Shown here one piece after another: positions 8,668 to 17,392 of a stretch of 64,000 nucleotides of DNA (the first letter of the stretch is position 1; the number at the start of each line of letters is the position of its first letter). The translations under genes were made by a program, and so were the position numbers. The notes under the pieces were generated by a model. The model was not told the DNA's origin. It did not search any database and saw nothing but the letters and a program-made list of their open reading frames with translations. Origin of the DNA: Pseudomonas putida (GTDB lineage: Bacteria; Pseudomonadota; Gammaproteobacteria; Pseudomonadales; Pseudomonadaceae); NCBI RefSeq assembly GCF_016406145.1, contig NZ_CP066306.1, positions 3,410,001-3,474,000 on the forward strand, in the 5' to 3' direction.

Positions 8668-10371
8668 ATGATCGAGGTAACCGAGGTTTCCATTGCCGAG
8701 CTGCGCGACGCGCTCGAAAAGGGCCGCACGACGGCGGTCGAGCTGGTCAAGGCCTACCTGGCGCGCATCGATGCCTACGATGGAGCCGATACCCCCACCG
8801 CGCTGAACGCCGTGGTAGTGCGCAATCCAGAGGCGCTCAAGGAGGCCGAGGCCTCAGACGCACGCCGCGCCCGTGGCGAACTGCTCGGCCCGCTGGATGG
8901 TATCCCTTACACCGCCAAGGACAGCTACCTGGTCAAGGGCCTGACCGCGGCATCCGGCAGCCCGGCATTCAAAGACCTGGTAGCCCAGCGCGACGCGTTC
9001 ACCGTCGAGCGCCTGCGCGCCGGCGGCGCCATCTGCCTGGGCAAGACCAACATGCCGCCCATGGCCAACGGTGGCATGCAGCGCGGCGTCTACGGCCGTG
9101 CCGAAAGCCCGTACAACGCCAACTACCTGACCGCACCGTTCGCCTCCGGCTCATCCAACGGTGCCGGCACCGCCACCGCTGCCAGCTTCAGCGCCTTCGG
9201 CCTGGCCGAGGAAACCTGGTCCAGTGGCCGTGGCCCGGCCTCTAACAACGGCCTGTGCGCCTACACCCCTTCGCGCGGGGTCATTTCGGTACGCGGCAAC
9301 TGGCCGCTGACACCGACCATGGACGTGGTAGTGCCCTACGCTCGCACCATGGCCGACCTGCTGGAAGTGCTGGATGTGGTAGTTGCCGACGATGCCGACA
9401 AGCGTGGCGACCTCTGGCGCCTGCAACCTTGGGTGCCAATCCCGGCCGCCTCTTCGGTACGCCCGGCGTCCTACCTGGACCTGGCGGTTGACGCCAGCGC
9501 GCTCAAGGGCAAGCGTTTCGGCGTACCGCGCATGTACATCAACGCCGACCCCGAAGCCGGTACGTCCGAAAAACCTGGCATCGGTGGCCCGACCGGCCAG
9601 CGCATCAACACCCGTGCCACGGTCATCGACCTGTGGCAACAGGCACGCCAGGCCTTGGAAGCAGCGGGCGCTGAAGTGGTTGAAGTGGACTTCCCACTGG
9701 TCTCCAACTGCGAAGGCGATCGCCCCGGCGCACCGACCGTTTACAACCGCGGTATTGTCAGCAAGGAGTTCCTGCATGACGAGCTGTGGGAACTGTCCGG
9801 CTGGGGCTTCGACGATTTCCTGCGCGCCAACAACGACCCCAAGCTCAACCGCCTGGCTGATGTCGACGGCCCGCAGATCTTCCCCCACGACCCAGGCACC
9901 CTGCCCAACCGTGAGGACGATCTGGCTGCCGGCATGGATGAGTACGTCAACATGGCCAAACGCGGCCTGAAGCGCTGGGACCAGATCGAAACCCTGCCCG
10001 ACGGCCTGCGCGGGCTGGAAAAAACCCGCAAGCTGGACCTGGAAGACTGGATGGACGCCCAAGGCCTTGATGCGGTGCTGTTCCCGACCGTGGCTGACGT
10101 TGGCCCGGCCGATGCCGATGTGAACCCGGCCTCGGCCGACATCGCATGGAGCAACGGTATCTGGGTAGCCAACGGCAACCTCGCCATCCGCCACCTGGGC
10201 GTACCGACCGTCACCGTGCCAATGGGCGTGATGGCTGACATCGGCATGCCGGTGGGGCTGACGTTCGCCGGGCGTGCCTACAGCGACAATGCACTGTTGA
10301 GCTTTGCGGCAGCCTTTGAAGCGACCGGCTCACGCCGCATGATCCCGCCGCGTACACCGGCGCTGGGGTGA
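8668..10371 (+). CDS. Amidase-signature family hydrolase
   Basis: 567 residues with the serine-rich amidase signature. The catalytic lysine is in 'YTAKDSYLVKG'; the glycine/serine stretch 'GSSNGAGTATAASFSAFGL' and 'SSGRGPASNNGLCAYTPS' supply the cis-serine and nucleophile. The C-terminal 'GVPTVTVPMGVM' is also conserved. The family hydrolyses amide bonds of diverse compounds; the substrate is unknown. The start is the ATG at the conserved 'IEVTEVSIAELRDAL'; a long in-frame upstream extension is non-conserved. A strong terminator hairpin follows. Confidence 0.85.
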   Translation: MIEVTEVSIAELRDALEKGRTTAVELVKAYLARIDAYDGADTPTALNAVVVRNPEALKEAEASDARRARGELLGPLDGIPYTAKDSYLVKGLTAASGSPAFKDLVAQRDAFTVERLRAGGAICLGKTNMPPMANGGMQRGVYGRAESPYNANYLTAPFASGSSNGAGTATAASFSAFGLAEETWSSGRGPASNNGLCAYTPSRGVISVRGNWPLTPTMDVVVPYARTMADLLEVLDVVVADDADKRGDLWRLQPWVPIPAASSVRPASYLDLAVDASALKGKRFGVPRMYINADPEAGTSEKPGIGGPTGQRINTRATVIDLWQQARQALEAAGAEVVEVDFPLVSNCEGDRPGAPTVYNRGIVSKEFLHDELWELSGWGFDDFLRANNDPKLNRLADVDGPQIFPHDPGTLPNREDDLAAGMDEYVNMAKRGLKRWDQIETLPDGLRGLEKTRKLDLEDWMDAQGLDAVLFPTVADVGPADADVNPASADIAWSNGIWVANGNLAIRHLGVPTVTVPMGVMADIGMPVGLTFAGRAYSDNALLSFAAAFEATGSRRMIPPRTPALG

Positions 10372-10407
10372 TGGTCGGCTGAAAGGCTGTTGTCTTGCGC
10401 ACCCTTG

Positions 10408-10436
10408 AAATCGAGCGCCGCACCGGCGCTCGATTT
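10408..10436 (+). terminator. Terminator hairpin after the amidase gene
   Basis: A perfect 13-bp stem: AAATCGAGCGCCG, loop CAC, CGGCGCTCGATTT. It lies 37 bp beyond the amidase stop. The U-run is short (TTT), so it may work in both directions or with help from Rho. Confidence 0.7.
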
Positions 10437-10490
10437 GCGCAGCACCGCAAGCCGCGGGTCAGCCCGCCTACGACCACACAAGCCTCAGGA

Positions 10491-10688
10491 CTATTTCTCG
10501 ATACAGAAGCTCGCCACTAATCGACGCAGCTCCCCCGAACGCCCATCCAGCTTTTCGCACACTCCCAACGTCTGCTGTTGACCCGCCTGCACATGCTGAT
10601 TGAGCGTGACGATTTCGCCCACTTCCCGACTGATTGACTCGACCACCGCACGTTGCTGATCCGTGGCGGCAGCAACGGACTGGTTCAT
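10491..10688 (-). pseudogene. Chemoreceptor (MCP) C-terminal fragment
   Basis: 65 codons reading 'NQSVAAATDQQRAVVESISR' and ending 'GELRRLVASFCIEK'. This is the extreme C-terminal tail of a methyl-accepting chemotaxis protein: last signalling helix plus tail. Ligand domain, membrane segments and most of the cytoplasmic hairpin are absent. The upstream boundary at about 10689 abuts a proC fragment in the opposite orientation, so this is a rearrangement junction and not a sequencing frameshift. Confidence 0.75.
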
Positions 10689-10690
10689 GT

Positions 10691-10885
10691 CAAAACCTGC
10701 GCGAGCGGGTGACTCGGCTGTTCGAAGCCGTCGGCAGCACCAGTTGGGTGGAGCACGAGGGCCTGCTGGATACCGTGACGGCGTTGTCTGGCAGCGGCCC
10801 TGCCTACTACCAACTGTTCAGCGAAGCCCTCTCCGCCGCAGGTGTAGCGTTGGGCCTGAGCCCGGAACTGGCAAGGACCCTGGCC
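10691..10885 (+). pseudogene. proC (pyrroline-5-carboxylate reductase) internal fragment
   Basis: About 65 codons match the dimerisation domain of ProC, including 'VEHEGLLDTVTALSGSGPAY' and 'ALSAAGVALGLSPELA'. There is no N-terminal Rossmann domain, and the reading departs from the family after residue 65. It cannot be functional; the intact proC is presumably elsewhere on the chromosome. Confidence 0.8.
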
Positions 10886-10995
10886 AGGCCGCACATTCCC
10901 GTTCACAAGCACTCTCACGCGAGCCCTGAAAGCCCTGGGCAGCGGGCGGCCGGCAGGACACCAAAGCTGCTCCACCTAACCGATGTGCATAGCCT

Positions 10996-11422
10996 ATGAA
11001 GCTCCACAACTGAAAGTGTTGGTCACCATCTGCGAGAGCGGCAACTTTCAGGAAGCCTACGCGAACAACGCTGACTGTTGCAGGAGCCGCTGGAAAGTTC
11101 TCAGATCGGCATGATGTTCGAGCAGTATCGGCTTGCGCCACCTGAAAACATCCTTGAGTGCTCCGCCGGGATCATCTTCTGCGAACTGGCGCGCGCCACT
11201 GATGTGATCAGCTACTGGCCGCTTCGCATGCTCGACTACGTCAACCGCACCGACCAGGGGTTGGAGATACTGAACCTTGAGGAGCAAGTGCCCGCGCTCA
11301 ATATCTCACTGGTTTATCGAAACCAGGAACTGCTCACGCGAGAAGCCAGGCTGCTTGCTGATGAGCTCGAGTATGTGTTCATCAACCCTCGGGCACCTAA
11401 GTACAACGATGATTACTGTTGA
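10996..11422 (+). pseudogene. LysR-family regulator remnant
   Basis: It begins ATGAAGCTCCAC, after which a one-base loss shifts the frame. Restoring it gives 'QLKVLVTICESGNFQEAY', the first helices of a LysR helix-turn-helix. The region around 11060-11080 jumps straight into a LysR effector domain, reading 'SAGIIFCELARATDVISYWP' and ending 'LADELEYVFINPRA'. Thus both a frameshift and an internal deletion of about 500 bp are present. The 114-codon open frame at 11078-11422 is only the C-terminal third. Confidence 0.75.
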
Positions 11423-11458
11423 CGGGGGTATGCCTTGATGCCGGGCAGTCAAGCGATT

Positions 11459-11500
11459 GGGGCCGCTTTGCGGCCCATCGCCGGCAAGCCAGCTCCCACA
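11459..11500 (+). repeat. REP element (P. putida type)
   Basis: GGGGCCGCTTTGCGGCCC hairpin followed by ATCGCCGGCAAG and ending AGCTCCCACA. The same unit occurs at 27569-27613 and 50211-50255. It lies between the LysR relic and the ProQ-family gene. Confidence 0.8.
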
Positions 11501-11584
11501 GCTACAGCGCATACCCACGAAGTGACACTAGATCCTCCCCCAGCGTAGTTTGCCGGGAAAGCACAGGGCAGAGCCCGACCGGTC

Positions 11585-12094
11585 TCAGTCGGTAATCTGC
11601 TCCGCTGTGTTATCGGCGGTAGAGGCCGGTGCACTCGCTTCTGACTTCACACGCTTGCGTCGGCCCTGGCTGCGTTGGCGCGAAGCTTGTTGCTTGGCAT
11701 GCAGCGCCTGAGCGGCGGTCACAATGCCAGACGGTTGCCCATTCAAGTCCAGGCGCGGCGCATTCTCCACCATGGCTGCCCAGTATCGAGCTCCCTTGCA
11801 CCAGGTAGAAATGCCCAGCTTGAGCTGTTCGCGGGTCAATCCGAGCAGTTCGAGGTGCTGCTCGGCATCCTTGAAAATGCCCTCCTTGAGCGGCACCTTG
11901 GGCGCCGGATTGACGGGGAAGGCCAAGGGAAAATGCTTTTGCAAGGGCCAGATCGCTTGCACTGCCGGATCCAGGTCACGAGGCTTCGCCTGCGGGGAAG
12001 ACTTGCGCTTGGGGTGTTTCCCTCCTTCAGCCTTTACCTGCTCTTTTTCCGACCTGAGGCGGTCACGTAGCTCTGCTAGTTGTTCAAAACCCAT
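11585..12094 (-). CDS. ProQ/FinO-family RNA chaperone
   Basis: 169 residues. The FinO/ProQ domain covers about 45-115 ('VQAIWPLQKHFPLAF', 'LKEGIFKDAE', 'LGISTWCKGARYWAAM'). It is flanked by an N-terminal lysine-rich linker and a basic C-terminal tail ('RQRSQGRRKRVKSE'). The family binds structured ends of small RNAs and mRNAs. This short form resembles pseudomonad ProQ-like proteins more than the 230-residue enteric ProQ, which has a separate Tudor domain. It is monocistronic by context. Confidence 0.85.
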   Translation of the reverse strand: MGFEQLAELRDRLRSEKEQVKAEGGKHPKRKSSPQAKPRDLDPAVQAIWPLQKHFPLAFPVNPAPKVPLKEGIFKDAEQHLELLGLTREQLKLGISTWCKGARYWAAMVENAPRLDLNGQPSGIVTAAQALHAKQQASRQRSQGRRKRVKSEASAPASTADNTAEQITD

Positions 12095-12199
12095 CGTTCA
12101 ATTCACTGCTTCGAAGTTGATTGCGTTACGCAAGGATATGCCATGCACGCCTACAAAGCAGCTAGAACAGGATGAGCCGCCGCTGGATCGGTCCCGCGA

Positions 12200-13582
12200 C
12201 TAAGCATTCAAAGCCCGTTTCAACACTTCGTAGATCTTGCTGTCACCCGATTGAGCGACGTTGAAACGCAGGAAATCTCCCGCAGTCATGGATTGGCTGA
12301 AAGCATTTCCGGGCGCGAGCACCACTCCCTCCTTCAAGCAAGCTCTGGCCAGCGTCGCTGCATCCTTACCCTGAGGGAGTTGGCACCACACGTACATGCC
12401 TGCCTGGGGAACCATCCAGGGCTTGATACCAATCGCCTGAAGCCTCGCTACTGTTTTGCCCATTTCCTCGGCTAACCTGAAGCGGACACCTTCCATGTGC
12501 TTTCGGTACCCGCTATCGGTAATGGCTTGATGAACGATGTCCGCAGCCATGCGCCCACCCCCGAATGTGGTCGCAATCTTGAGGTCGACCAGGCTCTCGA
12601 TCCACTCCCTGCGCGAAGCGATGTAGCCGCATCTGATCGAAGCGGAGATAGTCTTGGAAAAACTGCCTATCTGGATCACACGAGCGAGGCCATCGAAGGC
12701 AGACAGTCGTGGCGCGGGGGTATTCTCGAAATCGCCGAAGATGTCGTCCTCGACAATTACCAGGCTGGAGGTGTCGGCCAGCTTTAGCAGCCTGTGTGCT
12801 GTGACTGGTGACAAGGTGGCCCCGGTCGGGTTGTGGATCCCGGAATTCGTTATGTACAACCGCGGCGCGTGCTCGCGCAGGGCAGCGCCGAACGCCTCGA
12901 TGTCTGGGCCAGTTGCGGTGTAGGGAACTCCGACGATGTTCACCCTATGTGCTTTGAGTAATGCGTGAAAATTGAAATAACAGGGATCGTCGACCAGGAC
13001 AGTGTCACCCGGTTGCAGCAGAAAACGGCAGATCAGGTCGATGGCGTGAGTGCCGGACTCAGTGAGCATGATCTGTTCCAGAGGGGCTTCGATACCGACG
13101 CCTGCCAGTCGTCGCGACAAGAACTGCCTGAGAGGCGGATGCCCAAGCGGCGAAGCGTACTCAGTCAATTTCGACGTGTCAGAACGCGCAACCATTCGAA
13201 GAGCTTTACGCAAGCCTGCTTCGTACAGCCAGGATGCGGGCAGCCACCCGCATCCTGGTTTCAACGCATCACTGGAAGTTTCCAGAGACTGGCGCGAGAT
13301 CCACAGCGGGTCGACATCACGATCAAGTTTGGGGCCGAGCTCGGTCAGTGCCAATGGCGCAACTGGGCCAGCCACGTAAAAACCGGAGCCAGGGCGAGCA
13401 CTAAGTACACCTTCTGCGGTTAACCGTTCATAGGCCTCCAGGACGGTAGAAACCGATACCTGCATGCTCTGAGCCATTGCGCGAACTGAAGGAATTCTCG
13501 CACCTGGTGTGTAGCTTCGAGAGGCTATCCTGGCCTGGACCTCCCCCATCACAGCTCGGATTCGCGTTCCGTCCCGTTTCAT
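12200..13582 (-). CDS. MocR-type regulator (GntR HTH fused to aminotransferase fold)
   Basis: 460 residues: winged GntR helix-turn-helix at about 1-70 ('IPSVRAMAQSMQVSVSTVLE'), linker, then a class I aminotransferase domain. The PLP lysine is K310 in 'GSFSKTISASIR' and 'NPTGATLSP' contacts the cofactor. Such proteins sense PLP or amino-acid adducts. It is divergent from an EamA exporter across a 121-bp gap, which it probably regulates. Confidence 0.88.
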   Translation of the reverse strand: MKRDGTRIRAVMGEVQARIASRSYTPGARIPSVRAMAQSMQVSVSTVLEAYERLTAEGVLSARPGSGFYVAGPVAPLALTELGPKLDRDVDPLWISRQSLETSSDALKPGCGWLPASWLYEAGLRKALRMVARSDTSKLTEYASPLGHPPLRQFLSRRLAGVGIEAPLEQIMLTESGTHAIDLICRFLLQPGDTVLVDDPCYFNFHALLKAHRVNIVGVPYTATGPDIEAFGAALREHAPRLYITNSGIHNPTGATLSPVTAHRLLKLADTSSLVIVEDDIFGDFENTPAPRLSAFDGLARVIQIGSFSKTISASIRCGYIASRREWIESLVDLKIATTFGGGRMAADIVHQAITDSGYRKHMEGVRFRLAEEMGKTVARLQAIGIKPWMVPQAGMYVWCQLPQGKDAATLARACLKEGVVLAPGNAFSQSMTAGDFLRFNVAQSGDSKIYEVLKRALNA

Positions 13583-13703
13583 CGCACCCTCAACTGTGCT
13601 GGATTCATATGCATAACAGTTCGGTTGAATTGTAGTGGAGTGTACATGGCCTTGGTGAGCCCGTCAGTGATGTACTGAGCCCTGACTTGTCGAGGACGCA
13701 CCG

Positions 13704-14573
13704 ATGGAAAAAACAACAAGCGGATGGATAAACGGCTTCATAGGCGTCGCCATCTTTGCCGGCTCGTTGCCGGCAACCCGCGTGGCAGTGACGGCCTTCG
13801 AGCCTACGTTTCTGACATGTGCCAGGGCAACCATTGCCGCCCTGTTGGGTGCGCTGTTCTTGATCGTGCTACGCCAGCCGCGACCCAAGCGCGGTGACCT
13901 GTCGTCATTGGCTGTAACAGCGCTTGGCGTCGTTATCGGTTTTCCGCTGCTGACGGCACTGGCGCTCCAGCACGTCACTTCTGCTCATTCCATCGTTTTT
14001 GTCGGGCTGCTGCCACTGTGTACCGCAGGGTTCGCCGTTCTGCGCGGCGGCGAGCGACCTGGGCCACTGTTCTGGTTGTTCTCGTTGATCGGTGCTGGGC
14101 TGGTCGCTGGTTATGCGTTGATGAATGGCGGAGATGCGTCGGCGATAGGAGACCTGCTGATGATGGCTGCGGTAGTTGTTTGTGGGTTGGGCTATGCGGA
14201 AGGGGCGCGTCTGTCACGGACTCTCGGGGGCTGGCAGGTGATCAGTTGGGCATTGCTGGTAGCGTTGCCGTTCATGCTGCTGCTGACTATCGTCAATCTC
14301 CCAGCGCCCGATGCCTTCGCCCGGGTTAGCGCCCCTGCGTGGTTCAGCTTCGCCTACGTTTCACTGTTCAGCATGCTGATCGGGTTTGTGTTCTGGTACA
14401 AAGGGCTCGTCCAGGGCGGTATTGCGGCAGTGGGCCAACTGCAACTCTTTCAGCCGTTCATGGGGCTTGGACTGGCAGCGTTGCTTCTGCACGAGCAAGT
14501 CAGCTGGGTGATGCTCGTCGTAACGCTGGGTGCTGTCATCTGTGTTGCCGGGGCAAAGAGATACGCCCAGTAG
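13704..14573 (+). CDS. EamA/DMT-family exporter
   Basis: 289 residues with ten hydrophobic segments arranged as two EamA repeats (about 8-135 and 150-285). 'LQLFQPFMGLGLAALLLHEQ' near the C-terminus is a typical DMT signature. These inner-membrane permeases export amino acids, nucleosides or drugs. Divergence from a MocR protein suggests an amino-acid-like or PLP-reactive substrate; that is inference from neighbourhood. Confidence 0.85.
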   Translation: MEKTTSGWINGFIGVAIFAGSLPATRVAVTAFEPTFLTCARATIAALLGALFLIVLRQPRPKRGDLSSLAVTALGVVIGFPLLTALALQHVTSAHSIVFVGLLPLCTAGFAVLRGGERPGPLFWLFSLIGAGLVAGYALMNGGDASAIGDLLMMAAVVVCGLGYAEGARLSRTLGGWQVISWALLVALPFMLLLTIVNLPAPDAFARVSAPAWFSFAYVSLFSMLIGFVFWYKGLVQGGIAAVGQLQLFQPFMGLGLAALLLHEQVSWVMLVVTLGAVICVAGAKRYAQ

Positions 14574-14594
14574 TAGTGTGGGAGCGATCAACCT

Positions 14595-15050
14595 CTATCG
14601 AAACTGCTGTGAAGCGCTGGCGATACGCTGGTACTTACGCAGCTGCCGGTTGACGCTGCGGATATCCAGAAAGAATATCTCTGCGCTGCGCCAGAGCAGC
14701 ATCCAAGCGGTGACGGTAACGACTCCCACGGGGATGGTGCCTTCAATGCCCAGCGCCGTGCCTGCCAGCACCAAGGCTAGCGCCAAGCCCAAGAGTGTCA
14801 GTGCTACCAGCCGCTGCGTGCGAATATCCCCTCTGAGCTGTTCGCTCTTTTGCGCAAAGGTATTTCTGATGGCTTGCTGCAGGCGTTCTCGCTCCTCTTC
14901 CGGGCAGCGGATCTGCAGGCTCAGCTCTGGGTGGAACCAGGCACTATCAGACAGGTATTCCACCAGCTCGGGGCTTAGTTTGGGATTGTCCGGCGAAGCA
15001 AACGGATTGAGGTAATCGGGCGTGATCGTCAGATCGATGTTTTTAGTCAT
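14595..15050 (-). CDS. Uncharacterised protein with two membrane segments
   Basis: 151 residues, no family recognised. A soluble acidic N-terminal half is followed by two closely spaced hydrophobic segments at about 82-100 and 105-120, and a basic C-terminal tail ('RSVNRQLRKYQRI'). It may be a small inner-membrane accessory protein. It is convergent with the EamA exporter and has no evident partner. Coding is supported by length and by codon use like its neighbours. Confidence 0.6.
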   Translation of the reverse strand: MTKNIDLTITPDYLNPFASPDNPKLSPELVEYLSDSAWFHPELSLQIRCPEEERERLQQAIRNTFAQKSEQLRGDIRTQRLVALTLLGLALALVLAGTALGIEGTIPVGVVTVTAWMLLWRSAEIFFLDIRSVNRQLRKYQRIASASQQFR

Positions 15051-15226
15051 GACGAACCTCTAGCTGGTTGAGTTGTGGACGGAGGCCTTAGTGCTGGAGG
15101 TAAAGCTAGTCGCAAGACAGCTGCTCTGCTAGAGCGCTAGTCGCACGCGCTTTTGTAGGAGCGGTATCACCGCGCTGCGTTGGGTGACTGTGGAATCTGG
15201 CCGCTTTCACTTCTCCAAACCAACCC

Positions 15227-15613
15227 TCACTTTCCAGCTTGGGCGCTCAGTTGAACGGGCGTGGTTTCGATCAATCGCTTTGAAAGAATCATCGACTGGG
15301 TCACCGCCGCGTACTTCTGAAAATGCGCTGAGGCAATATGGCTCCGATAGGCTTCATCGCTCGCGTATATCTCGAAGAAGTGCAGCCGGTTCGGCTGGTC
15401 TTTCTCCGCCACCGAATAGATGGCCAGCACGCCAGGCTCAAGGCGGATCGACTCGGCCATTTCCTCTTTAACCGCCGCCTCGTATGCCTGCAGTTTGGCT
15501 GGGTCTATTTCAAGCTGGGCAATGCGCACTACCGTCTGCATGTCTTCTCCAAGCGCTTGAGCGGCGGTTAAGCAAGCCACCGCGCAAGCCCCTATCAAAG
15601 TCGGAATTTTCAT
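15227..15613 (-). CDS. Exported antibiotic-biosynthesis-monooxygenase (ABM) fold protein
   Basis: 128 residues with a signal peptide (about 1-22, cleavage after 'AQALG'). The ABM ferredoxin-like fold reads 'VVRIAQLEIDPAKLQAYEAA', 'EPGVLAIYSVAEKDQPNRLHFFEIYASDEAYRSH' (split here only in description) and 'FQKYAAVTQSMI'. Cytoplasmic relatives such as YgiN oxidise quinols. The exported form is less usual, and its electron acceptor is unknown. Nine bases downstream of the SDR stub on the same strand, it may once have been in one operon with it. Confidence 0.75.
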   Translation of the reverse strand: MKIPTLIGACAVACLTAAQALGEDMQTVVRIAQLEIDPAKLQAYEAAVKEEMAESIRLEPGVLAIYSVAEKDQPNRLHFFEIYASDEAYRSHIASAHFQKYAAVTQSMILSKRLIETTPVQLSAQAGK

Positions 15614-15622
15614 CCTGTTTCC

Positions 15623-15718
15623 TCAGTGGCTGAGGGCAGCGATCTTGGCGGTGGCCAAGCCAATGCCGGACGCCGCGCCGGTGACCAGTGCGACTTGGTT
15701 GCGAAATTCAAAGCTCAT
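15623..15718 (-). pseudogene. Truncated short-chain dehydrogenase (31 codons)
   Basis: ATG followed by 'SFEFRNQVALVTGAASGIGL', then 'ATAKIAALSH' and a stop. The TGxxxGIG dinucleotide motif marks it as the first strand, loop and helix of an SDR. The remaining about 215 residues are missing. The last residues before the stop already deviate, so the deletion joins the SDR 5' end directly to the start of the ABM gene region. Confidence 0.8.
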
Positions 15719-15965
15719 GGATGATCTCCGTTACAAAGATTGAACCAGATGGTTAGCAGCGTATTCAGCCAAGGGCGGGCGGACTAGCCGGAGAAAACAG
15801 GATGTTCCGATGAGCCAAGCTCATGAATGAGTGGGCTTATAATCAGACCGTTTCAGCAATTGATGAGCCCTACTCACAACTTCATGCGACCTGAGGCCGG
15901 TAGTCACCGCGTTTGCGCTGCACTAACTTGGCCACTGAATCGGCCGTTACCTCAGGAGCCTACTG

Positions 15966-16454
15966 ATGCCAAAAATCGTTGCTGGGTTTGCCCTGGCTAC
16001 TGTTCTGATCCCGGCGGCAGCCATCGCCTCCGGCCCTGCACCCGATCAAACGATGCTGGTTGTAAGGAACGGTGAGCAGCCTTCCATCAACGGGCCGGCC
16101 ACCAGCTTTGTCGGCAGCGCACGCATAGACCCGCTTTTCCCAGCCCGTGCGCCGTCCAGGGTTTCCGCTGGTTACGTCAATTTCCAACCGGGCGCACGCT
16201 CGATGTGGCACACCCACCCGCTGGGGCAAACCCTGGTGGTTACCGCCGGTACCGGCTGGGTGCAGCAAGCGGGCGGTAAAAAACAGCTGATCAAACCGGG
16301 GGATGTGATCTGGACGCCCCCAGGCGTCAAACACTGGCACGGCGCAACGGCCACCACCGGCATGACTCATATGGCCATTCAAGAGTCCCTCGACGGCAAG
16401 AACGTCGAATGGCTGGAACCCGTCAGCGAGGCGCAATACGAGGCCGCCGAATGA
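15966..16454 (+). CDS. Exported cupin-domain protein
   Basis: 162 residues: signal peptide (1-21), then a single cupin barrel. Cupin motif 1 is '[20 protein letters not shown]' and motif 2 is '[17 protein letters not shown]', supplying metal-binding histidines. It resembles the cupins that accompany carboxymuconolactone-decarboxylase proteins. Its stop overlaps the ATG of the next gene (ATGA), so the two are translationally coupled and probably act together in the periplasm. The reaction is unknown. Confidence 0.8.
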   Translation: MPKIVAGFALATVLIPAAAIASGPAPDQTMLVVRNGEQPSINGPATSFVGSARIDPLFPARAPSRVSAGYVNFQPGARSMWHTHPLGQTLVVTAGTGWVQQAGGKKQLIKPGDVIWTPPGVKHWHGATATTGMTHMAIQESLDGKNVEWLEPVSEAQYEAAE

Positions 16455-17248
16455 AACTGCTAAAGACCGCCCTCGCCTCGTTTTCCCTGTTGTTGGCCGC
16501 CTGCTCCACCGCCGACAAAACTACACCCACCGGCATTGCGCAAAGCCCCGTCGCACCGAGCCTGGACGACGTTCGCGCAGTCTCGCCCGCCTTGGCGCAC
16601 AACACCGAGATGCTGCTGCTGGACGAAGTGTGGAAGCGACCAGGCCTTTCACCCCGCGACCGCAGCCTGATCACACTCGCGGTGTTGATCAGCCGTAACC
16701 AGACCGTAGAGTTGGCGTATCACTTGAATCTAGCCCTGGATAACGGCGTGAAACCGGCTGAGCTATCCGAACTGATCAACCACCTGGCCTTCTATTCCGG
16801 CTGGGCCAATGCCACTGCCAGCGTGGCAGCTGCCAAAGCGGTATTTGCCAGCCGAGGGATCGGGGCTGATCAGTTACCGCCGGTTGCACCTACGCGGCTG
16901 CCCATCAACGAAGCCGCCGAGAACGTGCGGGCGCAAGCGGTTGCCAACAATGTCGGCCCCGTCTCACCTGGGCTGGTGCACTACACCGGCGACGCGCTGT
17001 TCCATGACCTGTGGCTGCGGCCCGATCTGGCGCCCCGCGACCGCAGCCTGATCACCGTCAGCGCCCTGATTGCGAACGGCCAGGTGGCCCAGGTGACCTA
17101 CCATCTCAATCGCGCAATGGACAACGGCCTGACCCAGCCAGAGACCGCTGAAATGCTTACGCAGCTGGCGTTCTATGCAGGCTGGCCAAACGTGTTTTCT
17201 GCCGTGCCAGTCGTCAAAGATGTGTTCGCCAACCGCCACGAAAGCTGA
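16451..17248 (+). CDS. Lipoprotein with two carboxymuconolactone-decarboxylase repeats
   Basis: 265 residues. The N-terminus has a lipobox (LLAAC, cysteine at about 17). Two CMD repeats follow at about 35-135 and 165-262, each with 'PRDRSLIT', a 'YHLN-A-DNG' stretch and 'LAFY-GWPN/WAN'. Neither repeat has the CxxC redox pair of AhpD, so this is not a peroxidase of that type. The family is normally cytoplasmic; a lipid-anchored double form coupled to an exported cupin is distinctive. Function is unknown. Confidence 0.8.
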   Translation: MKLLKTALASFSLLLAACSTADKTTPTGIAQSPVAPSLDDVRAVSPALAHNTEMLLLDEVWKRPGLSPRDRSLITLAVLISRNQTVELAYHLNLALDNGVKPAELSELINHLAFYSGWANATASVAAAKAVFASRGIGADQLPPVAPTRLPINEAAENVRAQAVANNVGPVSPGLVHYTGDALFHDLWLRPDLAPRDRSLITVSALIANGQVAQVTYHLNRAMDNGLTQPETAEMLTQLAFYAGWPNVFSAVPVVKDVFANRHES

Positions 17249-17392
17249 CCTCAAAAACGCTACCGCTTACTCGCCGAGCGCGCTTGGCAGGGCCTCGTGG
17301 TGCCGGGACTAAGCCGGGCAAATGACTCTTTTCATTGATGACAGGCGCGCTTGGCCTGCTTGCGGTGTTTCAGAAAAACCAAACCGGCCTGA

